From Limimaricola cinnabarinus LL-001 (GTDB lineage: Bacteria > Pseudomonadota > Alphaproteobacteria > Rhodobacterales > Rhodobacteraceae): a stretch of 38,944 nt of DNA. The position numbers and the translations under genes were made by a program. The DNA is taken from assembly GCF_000466965.1 (NCBI RefSeq), contig NZ_BATB01000035.1:1-38944 (forward strand), in the 5' to 3' direction. The notes under the pieces were generated by a model. The model did no database searches and was not told the origin of the DNA. It worked only from the letters and a program-made list of their open reading frames with translations. Shown here piece after piece: positions 19,751-29,137 of this stretch (position 1 is the stretch's first letter; every line of letters begins with the position of its first letter).

Positions 19751-21016
19751 ATGGAATATCTTTCCTCGCTGCGCGATCTGCGCGGGGCGCTGCGCCGCCG
19801 GGCTTGGGCCATCGTGCTGGTCTGCGCGCTCGGGATTCCCTTCGTGCTATGGTTCGCCCTGACCCGGCCACCCTCTTTCGAGGCGACGGCGGTGATCCAG
19901 ATCGAGACGCCGCTGGTCGATGCGGGCGGCGACGCCGCCGCGATCGCGGACACTCAGCTCGACCTCATCGAACAGAAGATCATGGCACGCGACCGGCTTC
20001 TGGCGCTGGCCGAGAGGTTCGGCCTGTTTGCCGAATTGCCGCCCTCCGAACGGCTGGCCCAGATGCGCGACGCGATCGAGATCACCAAGCTGGTCGATCC
20101 GGCGCTGGCCTGGCGGCCCGAAACCGTGCCGTCGGGGCTGTCGATCACCGTCGAGGTCGGTGAGCGGCAGGTCGCCGCCGATCTCGCCAACGCGCTTCTC
20201 GACGAAATCGTCACGGCGGCGCAAAGCCGCCGCGAGGGGCGCACCGAACGCACGCTGGCTTTCTTCGAGGCCGAGGAGTCGCGCCTCGAAGGCGAACTGT
20301 CCGCCTTGGAGGCCGAATTCGCGCGGTTTCAGGAGGAGAACTTCCAGTCGCTCCCCTCCAGCGTGGCGGTGCAGCGCGATCAACTGTCCCGGCTCGTGGC
20401 CCAGCGGATCGACCTCGAACAGCAGGTCATCGCCTTCGAGACCAGCTCGGACCGGTTGCGCGACGACGAGACGGCGCGGCGCCGGTCCCTGCTCGAACAG
20501 CAGCGGCAGCTGATCTCCGACAACATCCAGAGCATCGAGGCCGCGCTTGCCGCGGCACCCGAGACCGAGCGGCGCTACAACGAGTTCGCGCGCCGCCGCG
20601 ATCAGCTTCAGCAGGCGCTGGCGGCGGTGACGGACCGGCGCACGGAGGCGGCGATGGCACAGCTTCTCGAAAGCCGCGACGAGACCACGCGTTTCGAGAT
20701 CCTCGAAGAGGCGGTGCCGCCCGATTACGCCTCATCGTCGTCGCGCAGCAAGATCGCGGCGGCGGGCGGGCTGGGCGTGCTGCTCGCGGCTCTGGCTCTG
20801 GCGCTGTCACTCGAAGTGGTGAACCCGCAGATCCGCACCGCGGCGCAGCTCGAGCGAGCCTTGGGCGTGCGCGCGGTGGTGGTGATCCCCGAGATCGACC
20901 GTCGACAGGCGCGCCGTCGGGCGCGGCAGGCGCGACGCCGCGAGGCGCAGACCTTTTCGCGCCAGTGGGAGCGAGTGCGGCGGTTGCGCGGCTTTTGGCG
21001 GCGGCCCGCCGCCTGA
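19751..21016 (+). CDS. Wzz/Wzc-N-type polysaccharide chain-length determinant
   Basis: A 421-residue inner-membrane protein that would control polymer length and couple to export. It has an N-terminal membrane segment (about residues 16-38, WAIVLVCALGIPFVLW), a long periplasmic region rich in coiled-coil heptads (about 150-300, many Glu/Gln/Arg), and a second membrane segment near 335-355 (GGLGVLLAALALALSLEV). The family's PxxP-like stretch appears as EEAVPPDY just before the second segment. It lacks the kinase half of a full Wzc; that half may be supplied by the convergent gene ending at 21062. I chose ATG 19751 (MEYLSSL) over an in-frame start at 19685 because it gives the usual short cytoplasmic N-terminus, with GGGAG upstream. 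Confidence 0.85.
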   Translation: MEYLSSLRDLRGALRRRAWAIVLVCALGIPFVLWFALTRPPSFEATAVIQIETPLVDAGGDAAAIADTQLDLIEQKIMARDRLLALAERFGLFAELPPSERLAQMRDAIEITKLVDPALAWRPETVPSGLSITVEVGERQVAADLANALLDEIVTAAQSRREGRTERTLAFFEAEESRLEGELSALEAEFARFQEENFQSLPSSVAVQRDQLSRLVAQRIDLEQQVIAFETSSDRLRDDETARRRSLLEQQRQLISDNIQSIEAALAAAPETERRYNEFARRRDQLQQALAAVTDRRTEAAMAQLLESRDETTRFEILEEAVPPDYASSSSRSKIAAAGGLGVLLAALALALSLEVVNPQIRTAAQLERALGVRAVVVIPEIDRRQARRRARQARRREAQTFSRQWERVRRLRGFWRRPAA

Positions 21017-21061
21017 CCTGAACGTTCGGCCGAAAAGCCGGCCCCGCCTCGATCAAAGAAT

Positions 21062-22012
21062 TCAGCCGGTGCCCGTGGCGCGTTCTTCCTCGGCGCGATT
21101 GAGCACCATTCCGAGGATCGGCTTGTCGTCGCCGATGCGACGCACCGCCTCGCGGATCTGCTCGGCGCTGTTGCGCCCGCCGCCCACCACCATCAGCACG
21201 CAGTCGTAGCGGTCGCGAAATGCGGTGACATCGTCGTGGTTCAGTGCCGGGGGCAGGTCGAACAGCACCGCGTCGGGCGCCAGCTCCTCCTGCATCTGGT
21301 CCAGAACCATGCCGGCCTTGGGGTCCTGCAGAAGCTCGGCGGGATAAGTCTCGGCCCGGTCGTTGAGCCCGACCGCGAGGCCGCCGATGCCGAGCAGGTT
21401 CTGCCCGACCCGCTGCAGCTGCGTGCCGCTCGACGTGACGCCGCGCATCCAGTCGGAAATGGGGCCGGGGGCGGTCAGGCCCAGCACCTCCGCCAAGCCC
21501 GGCGCGCGCATGTCGAGATCGAGCAGTACGGTGCGCCGGTTCTCGTAGCGCGACAGCGCTATGGCGAGGTTGGCGGCAGTGAAGGTCTTGCCGCAGCCGC
21601 GCGTGGGCGAGGTGATCGCCACCCGCTTCCAGCCATGTTCGTCGAGCGCCTGCAGCAGCCGCGTGCGCAGCAGGTCGAAGGCGGCATGGGCGGGGTCGCG
21701 GCGGCTTGCCGTGATGACGAGGTTGCTCTCGAGCGCCGCCTCGTCGACCGGGACGCGGCGCAGGCTGCCCCACAAATCGTGTAACTGCGGCAGCAGCACC
21801 TCTTCGTTGCCGAGCACGGCGGCGCGCAGTGCGCGGGTCGTGGAATCGGGCTGCACCGGCTCAGGGGTCTGCTCGGTTCGTTGATCGGGCCCGGCCTTTT
21901 CTGGGCCTGGGGCCTTGGTCTGCGGCTCCAGCGCGGAGACCCGGTCGAGAATCGCGGCGCGGGCCCCCGCGTCGAGGCGTCTGCGCCCGTCCCGTCTGCT
22001 GCGTTCGCTCAT
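21062..22012 (-). CDS. BY-kinase/CpsD-like exopolysaccharide ATPase
   Basis: A 316-residue P-loop ATPase of the bacterial tyrosine kinase/CapB/ExoP cytosolic family. Walker A is SPTRGCGKT, Walker A' is LLDLDMRAPG and Walker B is AVLFDLPP. The first 100 residues or so are low-complexity and charged. The C-terminus (NRAEEERATGTG) has no tyrosine cluster, so classic cyclic autophosphorylation is doubtful. The start (MSERSRR) is chosen because an AGCGGAA purine stretch precedes it and the family homology begins downstream. In the sequence as given, the frame is also open upstream into the preceding glycosyltransferase, making an apparent fusion that is more likely a lost stop codon (see the findings). 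It is the last gene of the minus-strand run and converges on the chain-length gene. Confidence 0.8.
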   Translation of the reverse strand: MSERSRRDGRRRLDAGARAAILDRVSALEPQTKAPGPEKAGPDQRTEQTPEPVQPDSTTRALRAAVLGNEEVLLPQLHDLWGSLRRVPVDEAALESNLVITASRRDPAHAAFDLLRTRLLQALDEHGWKRVAITSPTRGCGKTFTAANLAIALSRYENRRTVLLDLDMRAPGLAEVLGLTAPGPISDWMRGVTSSGTQLQRVGQNLLGIGGLAVGLNDRAETYPAELLQDPKAGMVLDQMQEELAPDAVLFDLPPALNHDDVTAFRDRYDCVLMVVGGGRNSAEQIREAVRRIGDDKPILGMVLNRAEEERATGTG

Positions 22013-22106
22013 TTCCGCTCGTCCCGTCACACGCTCGATCAAGGCGAGGATAGCCCGGAAAGCGGGGCGAGAATAAGCCCCGATCGCAGTCCTTCCGAGC
22101 CGGGCG

Positions 22107-23079
22107 CACTTGTACTCGATCAGCCGCATCTCACGGCGGCGCAGGCGGCGCAGGCGATAGGTGATCATGCCTTGAGCGTTGGGCAGCTTGGACAAGGTCA
22201 GCAGCGCCGCCAGACCCGCCGCCCGTCGCGCGGGCTGCCCCTCGCCGCGCAGGCGGCGCGCGCTGCGCGCCCAGCTTGCGCCGTAGAGCAGCGCCACTGC
22301 CGATGGCAGGGCGGGGCCAAGCGCGATCCCGCCCAGGATCGCCCCGATCGGCAGCGCCATGCCCCAGAGCCGGACCCGGCGCCGTTCGCCTGCGAAATGG
22401 CCGGGGTGACGGTCGCCCACCTCGGCAAAGCCATGCCCCGCGCGGACCGAACGCCGCCACCATTGGTCCAGACGGGTCATCGCGATGTCATGGCGGGTCA
22501 TGGCGCGCGGCAGACGGTGCACCCGCAGGCCGGCGGCGCGCATCCGCAGGCACAGATCCTCGTCTTCCGAGCAGATGATCGCCCCGTCGAAGCCGCCCAG
22601 GGCGTCGAATTGCGCGGCCCGCAGCATCATATCACCGCCGCAGGCCGCGATGTCGCCCGGCGGCCGGTGCCACTCCCATTCGGCCATGGCGTTGTAAAGC
22701 GTGGCCTCCGGCGCAGTTTCGGTGCGCCAGCCGGTAACGATGCCGATGCCGGGATCGGCGGCCAACGCCGCCGCCCCGGCATCGAGCCAGCCGGGTTCGA
22801 GCGCGCAATCGCCGTCGATGAACTGCACCATGTCGGGCAGGCCCGCCTTCTTCAGGGCCGCGAACCCCGCATTGCGGGCCCGCGCGGCGGTGAAGGGGGC
22901 GTCGGTGTCCAGCTCGACGATCTCGCGCCCGCGGCGCGCGCGACGGCGAGGCTGTCATCGGTCGAACCCGAATCGACATAGACGACGCGCGCGCCCGAGC
23001 CTTCGAGCGAGGCCAGGCAATGCGCCAGCCGCGCGCCTTCGTTGCGGCCGATGGCGACGACGCCGATCCGCGCGCTCAT
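22107..23079 (-). CDS. Glycosyltransferase family 2 with C-terminal membrane segment (frame break near 22924)
   Basis: A GT2 enzyme of about 324 residues. The N-terminal part shows VVAIGRNEGARLAHCL and YVDSGSTDDS. After a -1 break near 22924 the other frame continues with AAR-RNAGF, the metal-binding FIDGDC and the acceptor motif CSEDEDLCLRM. Restoring one G gives AGAEIVELDTDAPFT across the break. The C-terminal portion is hydrophobic (LWGMALPIGAILGGIALG) and basic, ending in MRLIEYK, where a stop is expected near 22107. The given sequence instead has TGC there and reads on into the kinase-like gene. The start at 23079 overlaps the stop of the GT4 gene (ATGA). It likely adds a sugar in repeat-unit assembly. 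Confidence 0.78.
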
Positions 23080-24316
23080 GCGGCGGGCTCGGGGCGGATC
23101 GGCCCGCCGGAGCCGTGTCGCAGCAAGGTGAGCATCCGCCCGGCCTCCCGTTCCACGTCGAACTGCGCGATCACCATCGCGCGGCCCTGCGCCCCCATCT
23201 GCGCGCGCCGCGTCGCGTCACCCGCAAGCGCCGCGATCGCCTCTGCTAGTGGGGCTTCGGCCCCCGGCGGCACCAAGAGGCCCGACCGTTCGTCCTCGAC
23301 CAGCTCGGCCACGCCGCCGACCCGCGTGGCGATCACCGGCCGGGCGGTCGCCATCGCCTCCATCAACACCACCGGTACGCCTTCGGCAAAGGAGGGCAGC
23401 ACCAGAACGCCGGTTTCCTTGAGCATCCGCGCCACCTCGGCCTGGCCTGATAGCCGTGGAACCGCACCGCGTCGGCAAGGCCGAGGTCGCGCGCCAGCGC
23501 CTCGAGCGCGCCGCGCGCCTCGCCGTCGCCGATCAGGTCGAGGCCGAGGGCCGGGCGCGTCTTGCGTGCCTGCGCCAGCGCGTGAAGCAGCACGGCCACG
23601 CCCTTGACCGCCGAAAGGCGTCCCACGAAAAGCAGCCGGTCGTCGGGCGTGGACCGGGCCTTGGCATAGAGCGCGGGATCGACACCGCAATGCACCACGT
23701 GCAGCTTGTGCCAATGCGCGGGGTCCGAGAACAGCATCGCCTGCGATCGCGCGAAATCCGAGATGCAGGCGACGAAGCTGGCGCGGGCGATCTTTTCGCC
23801 CAAGGCCCAATGCTCGGGCGCGAAGAAGATGTCGGGGCCGTGCAGGGTGAAGCTGTGCGGCAGGTCCGCGATCTCGGCGGCGAGCATCGCGACCGTGCCC
23901 GACGACTTGGCTATGTGGTTGTGAAGATGGGTGATGCCGCGCGCCTTCATCCGATGCGCCAGCACCAGCGCCTCGCCGAAATAGACAAGGTTGTAGATGC
24001 GGCCCCTCAGGCCTTTGGGAGCCGTGCGCCACGCCAGCGCCAGCGCGCGGGCGAAGCGGTGCGGATGGCGCAGCGCCGAGAGTTTGGCACAGGTCATGCG
24101 CCACGGGTGGAGCGCGGTCTCCAGAAGGTGGAAGGTGGCGGCGGCCTCGGCGCGCTGCTCGGGGCCGACATGGTGCGACGGGTCGGTGCGCCGCACCGAG
24201 GCGGTCTCGACCGTCACGCCCAGTGCGCGCAGCGCTGCCACCTCGCGCTGGATGAAGGTGTCGGTGGCGCGGGGGTATTCACCAGTGAGCCACATCACCG
24301 GGCCGGGCGCGCTCAT
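23076..24316 (-). CDS. Glycosyltransferase family 4 (frame break near 23450)
   Basis: A GT-B fold glycosyltransferase of about 413 residues after restoring one base. The N-terminal half starts MSAPGPVMWLTGEYPRATDTFI and includes HLHNHIAKSS and FTLHGPDIFF. The linker to the C-terminal Rossmann domain reads LLFVGRLSAVKG, and the donor-binding EX7E region is SFAEGVPVVLMEAMA. The break near 23450 lies in GGCTATCAGGCCAGGCCGAG; one extra C would give GYQAQAEVARML, the expected run into the EX7E domain. The start overlaps the upstream epimerase stop (ATGA), and its own stop overlaps the next gene in the same way, so three minus-strand genes are translationally coupled. The sugar is unknown. Confidence 0.85.
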
Positions 24317-25241
24317 GCCGCGCCCCGCGCAGCCGCCATCGCCGCCTCGAACCCGGCTTCGGCCCGAAAGCCCAGCGCATGGGCGCGGGCGTTGGCATAG
24401 CGCAGCGGCATCAGCCGGGCGCGTAGGGTCTCGCGGCGCAGCAGGCCGGGCAGGCGGGGTCCGAGCGGCGTCAGCAGCCCGGCGGCCGCGTCGAAGCCGC
24501 GCCAGCCCAAGGGCAGGCCGCGCCGGCCCAGCGCCGCGAGATAGCGCGCCCGGTCGGGGCGGTCGTCGTCGAGCGCGTGGATCACCTCGACCGCCTCCGT
24601 CTGCGGCCTCGTCGCGGCGAGCACGAGGATCTGCGCCGCATGCGGCAGCCAGCAGAGCGGCAACTCGCCCGCGTGGCGCGGTCCGAAGGTCAGCGGTCCG
24701 AGCGATAGGCCCATATGCCCGTTCCACAGCCGTCCCGGCCCGAAGATCGCGCCGGGCCGCACGATCCGCAGCGGCACGCCGTGGCGCGCGGATATCTTAC
24801 GCGCATCGCGCTCCTGTGCGATCTTGGCGCGGGCATAGGCATCACGCGCCTCGGGGCGCGGCTCCGTTGGCGTGGTTTCGTCCACGAGATCGAAGGGCGC
24901 GAGAGCGTCGGTTCCCAGCACCGAGATCGAGCCGACCAGCACCAGCCGCGTCCCGGCCTGCGCGGCCTGCTCCAGCAGTGCAGCGCTCGGGGCCACGGTG
25001 TTGCGCATCTGCGCCGCGTCGTCGCCCTCCAGCCGCGCCGCCGCGTGGATCACGGCCCCGACCCCGTTGAGAGGGGGGATGTTCCGCGCGAGGTCGGTGC
25101 GGACCACCTCGATGCCGGGATCGGCGGCCCAGCCGATCGGGGCCGCGCCGCGCAGGATCGCGCGCACCGGATGGCCCTCCGCCCGCGCACGGTCCACCAC
25201 GCCCGGCCCAGAAACCCGGCCGCGCCGGTGACGGCGATCAC
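24313..25241 (-). CDS. NAD-dependent epimerase/dehydratase, extended SDR (frame break near 25199)
   Basis: An extended short-chain dehydrogenase of about 309 residues acting on nucleotide sugars or lipid-linked sugars. The N-terminal dinucleotide-binding motif is VTGAAGFLG. Further on come AVIHAAA, LVLVGSISVLG (the catalytic Ser/Thr region), the active-site DAYARAKIAQE (YxxxK), and RPGAIFGPG. The start is a GTG at 25241, placed so that it overlaps the stop of the upstream oxidoreductase (GTGA). The break near 25199 lies in GGGCGTGGTGG; restoring one G gives GFLGRAVVDRARAEG. The protein would supply or modify a precursor sugar for the polysaccharide. Epimerase and reductase activities cannot be told apart here. 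Confidence 0.8.
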
Positions 25242-26350
25242 ATCGCCCAAGGCATCGGCTCCATCGGGTCGCAGCGCGTCGTCATCTCGCGCACGGCCCC
25301 TTCCTGTATGGCCAGGGTCACCTCGGTCAGATGCAGCGCATAGGCCCCCGAAAGGCGGCTTTCGCGGCCCTGCGCGATCGCGTCGAGCATCTCGGCCGGG
25401 CCCAGCGCGAAATCCATCCGCGCGGCGCCGCGCCGACCGGGCTTGGGTTGAGGCGCGCCCTTGAGCGAAACGTCGCGGGCCAGCGGGCTTTCGAGCAGGC
25501 GGCGGCGCAGGCGCATCCGGCGGCGGTAGCGCACGGGGGCGTGGTTGTCCCATGCGCGGGCGACCTCGATCACGCCTTCATCCGCGATCACCCGCAGCCG
25601 GTGGTCGTGCGGGGCCGCGATCGAGCAGGTGAGCCGCGCCACGGGGCCGGTTTCGAAGAACAGCGCCGCCACCGAGAAATCCGGCGCCGCATGGCGCACC
25701 CCCGGCTTGTCTGGGATCACTTCGGCCGCTGCCGACACCACCCGCGCCACGGGGCCGAAATGCGCGATCAGCCATGACAGCCAGTACCCCGCATGTTCGA
25801 GCGTGCAGCCGGTTGCGAATTCGTCCTCGGCGGGCCATGGCGCGCCGCTTTCGCTGATCCAGTCCTGATAGGGGGCCTGCGGGATGAAGCCGTCGTCGAG
25901 CTCGGCATAGATCAGCCGCGGCGCGCCTCCCACACCCATGCGCAGCGCCCGCCCCAGCCCCTGCGCCGATTGCGACAGAACCGAGGAGGGGGCCGTGGCG
26001 AGTTGCAGGCCCCGCGCGCGGGCGAGGTCGTGCAGCTCGCGCGCGGTCTCCATGTCGGTGACCATCGGCTTTTCCGACCAGACATGGCGGCTTGCCCGCA
26101 GGCAGCCGCGGGTGATCGTGGCATGGCTGCGGGGGTTGGTGAGGTTGAGCACCAGCCCGTCATGCGGCAGGGCCGCGCAGGCGGCGGCCGCGTCAGGCAG
26201 CGGCGTCACGCCCCAATGCGCGCAGAATGCGGCCTGCCGCGCGGGGTCACGGTCATGGGCGCCCAGCACCCGGATGTCGGGGTGGGCCTTGAGGCTGCGC
26301 ATGTAGAGATCGGCGACATAGCCGCATCCGATCACCGTGACATCTTTCAT
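25238..26350 (-). CDS. Gfo/Idh/MocA-family oxidoreductase
   Basis: A 370-residue NAD(P)-dependent oxidoreductase. It has an N-terminal Rossmann fold (VTVIGCGYVADLY; variable GxGxxA) and the family signature SEKPM with the conserved Glu-Lys-Pro near residue 90. The C-terminal half is the alpha/beta dimer and substrate domain. Such enzymes oxidise or reduce a sugar hydroxyl or keto group, so it probably makes a modified sugar for the repeat unit. It is the first gene of the minus-strand run and is divergent from the WecG-type gene. ATG 26350 is chosen because it begins exactly at the Rossmann strand; an in-frame start at 26461 would add 37 unconserved residues. Confidence 0.85.
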   Translation of the reverse strand: MKDVTVIGCGYVADLYMRSLKAHPDIRVLGAHDRDPARQAAFCAHWGVTPLPDAAAACAALPHDGLVLNLTNPRSHATITRGCLRASRHVWSEKPMVTDMETARELHDLARARGLQLATAPSSVLSQSAQGLGRALRMGVGGAPRLIYAELDDGFIPQAPYQDWISESGAPWPAEDEFATGCTLEHAGYWLSWLIAHFGPVARVVSAAAEVIPDKPGVRHAAPDFSVAALFFETGPVARLTCSIAAPHDHRLRVIADEGVIEVARAWDNHAPVRYRRRMRLRRRLLESPLARDVSLKGAPQPKPGRRGAARMDFALGPAEMLDAIAQGRESRLSGAYALHLTEVTLAIQEGAVREMTTRCDPMEPMPWAM

Positions 26351-26517
26351 CGTGGCGCGGCTCCGTCCGGTCAATGAGACACCCGACCGCTTCCGGTCCG
26401 GCGCCGAGTGGTACAAAAGGGACGTGGCGGCAATGCGGCGGCCACGAGGTTCTTGGGGCATGGCTATTCCAGCCCGCGGCTCTCGCCAAGGGGCCGGTGC
26501 GACACGGGGAACGGAGA
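26351..26517. promoter_or_regulatory. Divergent intergenic region between the two polysaccharide runs
   Basis: This 167-base gap separates the minus-strand oxidoreductase start from the plus-strand WecG-type start, so it must hold the promoters for at least one and probably both transcripts. A perfect five-base inverted repeat (GACCG, four-base loop CTTC, CGGTC) lies at 26385-26398. I see no convincing sigma-70 -35/-10 pair. The placement is inferred from gene orientation only. Confidence 0.35.
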
Positions 26518-27267
26518 ATGGAGTTCGATCACGGAGCGGGCCGGGTGCGGGTCAACATGACCGATCGCGCGGCGCTCATCGCCGAAGTGGCGGCGCGGCA
26601 GCGACAGAGGAAGGGCTTCGCGCTGGCGACGCTCAATCTCGATCACCTCGTGAAGCTGCGTCACGACGCAGGGTTCCGCGCCGCCTATGAGGCGCAGGAT
26701 CTGGTGACCGCCGACGGCAACCCGGTGGTCTGGCTGTCGCGGCTGGCGGGCCGCGAGGTGGCGCTTCTGCCCGGCTCCGACCTCGTCGTGCCGCTGGCGC
26801 GCGAGGCGGCGGCGCAGGGCGTGGCGCTGGCCTTCATCGGCGGCACCGAGAACAGCCTCGCGCGCGCGGCCCATGCCCTGGAACGGCTCGTGCCGGGGCT
26901 TCGGGTCGTGGCGCGGATCGCGCCGCCGATGGGCTTCGACCCCGATGGCGCCGAGGCGCGCGCTGCCCTCGACGCCGTGGCCGAGAGCGGCGCGGGCCTC
27001 GTCTTTCTCGCGCTGGGCGCGCCCAAGCAGGAGCGGCTCGCCGCGCGGGGCCGGGCTCTGCAGCCCGAGCTGGGCTTCGTGTCGATCGGCGCGGGGCTCG
27101 ATTTCCTGGCGGGTACGCAGCAGCGTGCGCCGCGCCTCGTGCGCAGGCTGGCGCTCGAATGGCTGTGGCGTGCGGGTTCGGACCCCAGGCGTCTCGCCGG
27201 GCGCTACGCGCGCTGCGCCGCGATCCTGCCGGGCCATGCGCTTCGGGCGTGGCGGATGCGGAGCTGA
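26518..27267 (+). CDS. WecG/TagA/CpsF family glycosyltransferase
   Basis: A 249-residue GT26-type enzyme that adds the second sugar (for example ManNAcA, ManNAc or glucose) onto an undecaprenyl-diphosphate-linked first sugar. Family motifs are visible: [11 protein letters not shown] with the conserved Asn and Asp, TADGNPVVW (Asp-Gly), [16 protein letters not shown] (the G-x-P-x-Q/K-E hallmark) and [11 protein letters not shown]. It ends with the arginine-rich C-terminus that anchors such enzymes to the membrane. The ATG at 26518 has GGAGA directly upstream. It is divergent from the minus-strand run and completes the glycosyltransferase set of the locus. Confidence 0.88.
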   Translation: MEFDHGAGRVRVNMTDRAALIAEVAARQRQRKGFALATLNLDHLVKLRHDAGFRAAYEAQDLVTADGNPVVWLSRLAGREVALLPGSDLVVPLAREAAAQGVALAFIGGTENSLARAAHALERLVPGLRVVARIAPPMGFDPDGAEARAALDAVAESGAGLVFLALGAPKQERLAARGRALQPELGFVSIGAGLDFLAGTQQRAPRLVRRLALEWLWRAGSDPRRLAGRYARCAAILPGHALRAWRMRS

Positions 27268-27421
27268 TCGGTTCGCGGGATCGCCCCCGTGCATCCGGCC
27301 TGTGCAACCGCCCGGTGCAGCTGACCTGTGCAGTGACGCGCCAAGATCGCGGGGTGGGCGGGGTTTCGCGGAGGGCAGGCCACGGCTATCTTCGCCGCGA
27401 TCCCCAGCAAAGGCGCCCAAG

Positions 27422-28351
27422 ATGCCCCCCATCGTGTCGGTCCGTGACCTGACCAAGACCTATTCGGGCGGATTCACCGCCCTCGACCACGTGTCGCTCG
27501 ATATCGAGGAAGGCGAGATCATCGCGCTGCTCGGCCCCAACGGTGCCGGCAAGACCACGCTGATCTCCACCGTCTGCGGCATCACCATGCCATCTGGCGG
27601 CACGGTCGAGGTGGGCGGCCACGACGTGGTGCGCGACTGGCGCCGCGCCCGCGACATGATCGGCCTCGTGCCGCAGGAAATCTCGCTCGAACCTTTTTCG
27701 ACCGTGTGGAACAACGTGCGCTTTACTCGCGGGCTGTTCGACCGTCCCCGCGACGATGCCTATCTGGAGCGGCTGCTGCGCGACCTGTCGCTGTGGGAAA
27801 AGCGCGACGCCAAGGTGATGGAGCTCTCGGGCGGCATGAAGCGCCGGGTGCTGATCGCCAAAGCGCTGAGCCATGGCCCCCGCGTGCTGTTCCTCGACGA
27901 GCCGACGGCGGGCGTCGACGTGGAACTGCGCCGCGACATGTGGCGCGTGGTCGCGCGGCTGCGCGAGGAGGGGGTAACCATCATCCTCACCACGCATTAC
28001 ATCGAGGAGGCCGAAGCCATCGCCGACCGGATCGGCGTCATCTCCAAGGGCCGGATCATGCTGGTCGAGCGCACCGAGGACCTGATGGCCCGTCTCGGGC
28101 GCAAGGAACTTCGGATCGAGCTGACCGAACCCGTCTCGGAGCTGCCCGAATCGCTCAGGCGCGAGGGCCTTATGCGGGCCGAGGACGGATCGGCCTTGAT
28201 CTACACCTACGACACCCGCGCCGAGCGCACCGGCATCACCGCGCTTCTGGCCGATATCCACGCGGCTGGGCTGCAACTGGCGGACCTCTCCACCAGCAAT
28301 TCCAGTCTCGAGGAGATCTTCGTCGATCTCGTGAAGGAGGACGCGGCATGA
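27422..28351 (+). CDS. ABC-2 type transporter ATP-binding protein (YadG-like)
   Basis: A 309-residue ATPase: Walker [10 protein letters not shown]-loop LVPQEI, signature LSGGMKRR, Walker [13 protein letters not shown] and the H-loop TTHYIEEAE. The fold is followed by a C-terminal accessory region of about 80 residues. [15 protein letters not shown] and the overall length match the YadG/drug-exporter (ABC-2, DRA) group rather than Wzt polysaccharide exporters, which carry a different C-terminal domain. Its stop overlaps the ATG of the permease gene (ATGA), so the two form one exporter. The substrate is unknown. It starts 154 bases after the WecG-type gene and need not belong to the polysaccharide locus. 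Confidence 0.9.
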   Translation: MPPIVSVRDLTKTYSGGFTALDHVSLDIEEGEIIALLGPNGAGKTTLISTVCGITMPSGGTVEVGGHDVVRDWRRARDMIGLVPQEISLEPFSTVWNNVRFTRGLFDRPRDDAYLERLLRDLSLWEKRDAKVMELSGGMKRRVLIAKALSHGPRVLFLDEPTAGVDVELRRDMWRVVARLREEGVTIILTTHYIEEAEAIADRIGVISKGRIMLVERTEDLMARLGRKELRIELTEPVSELPESLRREGLMRAEDGSALIYTYDTRAERTGITALLADIHAAGLQLADLSTSNSSLEEIFVDLVKEDAA

Positions 28352-29109
28352 ACCTCGGCGCCATATCCGCGATCTACAAGGCCGAGATGGCCCGCTTCTT
28401 CCGCACCCTGCTGCAGAGCTTCATCTCGCCCGTCATCTCGACCTCGCTCTACTTCGTGGTCTTCGGCTCGGCCATCGGCAGCCGCATGGATCAGGTCGAG
28501 GGGGTGGATTACGCCGCCTTCATCATCCCTGGGCTGATCATGCTCTCGGTGATGACGCAGGCCACCTCGAACGCCAGCTTCGCGATCTATTTCCCGAAGT
28601 TCATCGGCACGATGTACGAATACCTCTCCGCACCGATCAGCTTTCTGGAGGTGACGCTCGGCTTCGTCGGGGCGGCGGCGACCAAGGCGCTGTTCATCGG
28701 CCTCGTGATCCTGGGCACCTCGTTCCTCTTCGTGGATTTCACGATACTGCACCCTCTGGCGATGCTGTCCTTCCTGCTGCTGACCTGCATCAGCTTCTCG
28801 CTTCTGGGCTTCATCATCGGCATCTGGGCCAAGAATTTCGAGCAGTTGCAGCTGATCCCGCTGCTAGTCATCACGCCGCTGGTGTTCTTGGGCGGCAGTT
28901 TCTACTCGATCTCTATGCTACCTCCGGCATGGCAGATCGTCACCCGGTTCAACCCGGTGGTGTATCTGATCTCGGGCTTCCGCTGGTCCTTCTTCGGGCA
29001 GGCCGACGTGTCGATCGGCGTGAGCCTCGCCGCGATCAGCCTGTTCACGGCGATCTGCCTCGGGATCATCTGGCTCATCTTCCGCACCGGCTGGCGCATC
29101 CGCTCCTGA
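28348..29109 (+). CDS. ABC-2 type transporter permease (YadH-like)
   Basis: A 253-residue integral membrane protein with about six hydrophobic segments. It carries the ABC-2 permease features of an N-terminal amphipathic stretch ([20 protein letters not shown]), an EYLSAPIS coupling region, and the late motif [23 protein letters not shown], typical of the YadH/NodJ-like family. It partners with the ATPase encoded immediately upstream, whose stop it overlaps. The complex would export a hydrophobic or lipid-linked compound across the inner membrane. The substrate cannot be inferred. Confidence 0.9.
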   Translation: MNLGAISAIYKAEMARFFRTLLQSFISPVISTSLYFVVFGSAIGSRMDQVEGVDYAAFIIPGLIMLSVMTQATSNASFAIYFPKFIGTMYEYLSAPISFLEVTLGFVGAAATKALFIGLVILGTSFLFVDFTILHPLAMLSFLLLTCISFSLLGFIIGIWAKNFEQLQLIPLLVITPLVFLGGSFYSISMLPPAWQIVTRFNPVVYLISGFRWSFFGQADVSIGVSLAAISLFTAICLGIIWLIFRTGWRIRS

Positions 29110-29137
29110 CCTTGTGATGGGATCGTGCGGGGCCTAG

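Noticed and set aside
21017-21061. Possible bidirectional terminator between the two convergent runs
   Set aside because: Only a four-base CGGC/GCCG stem with a GAAA-containing loop is visible and there is no T-run on either strand; too weak to call.
27422-29109. The ABC pair as the polysaccharide exporter
   Set aside because: The locus already has Wzx and Wzy, and the ATPase lacks the C-terminal carbohydrate-binding domain of Wzt. The pair looks like a general YadG/YadH exporter.
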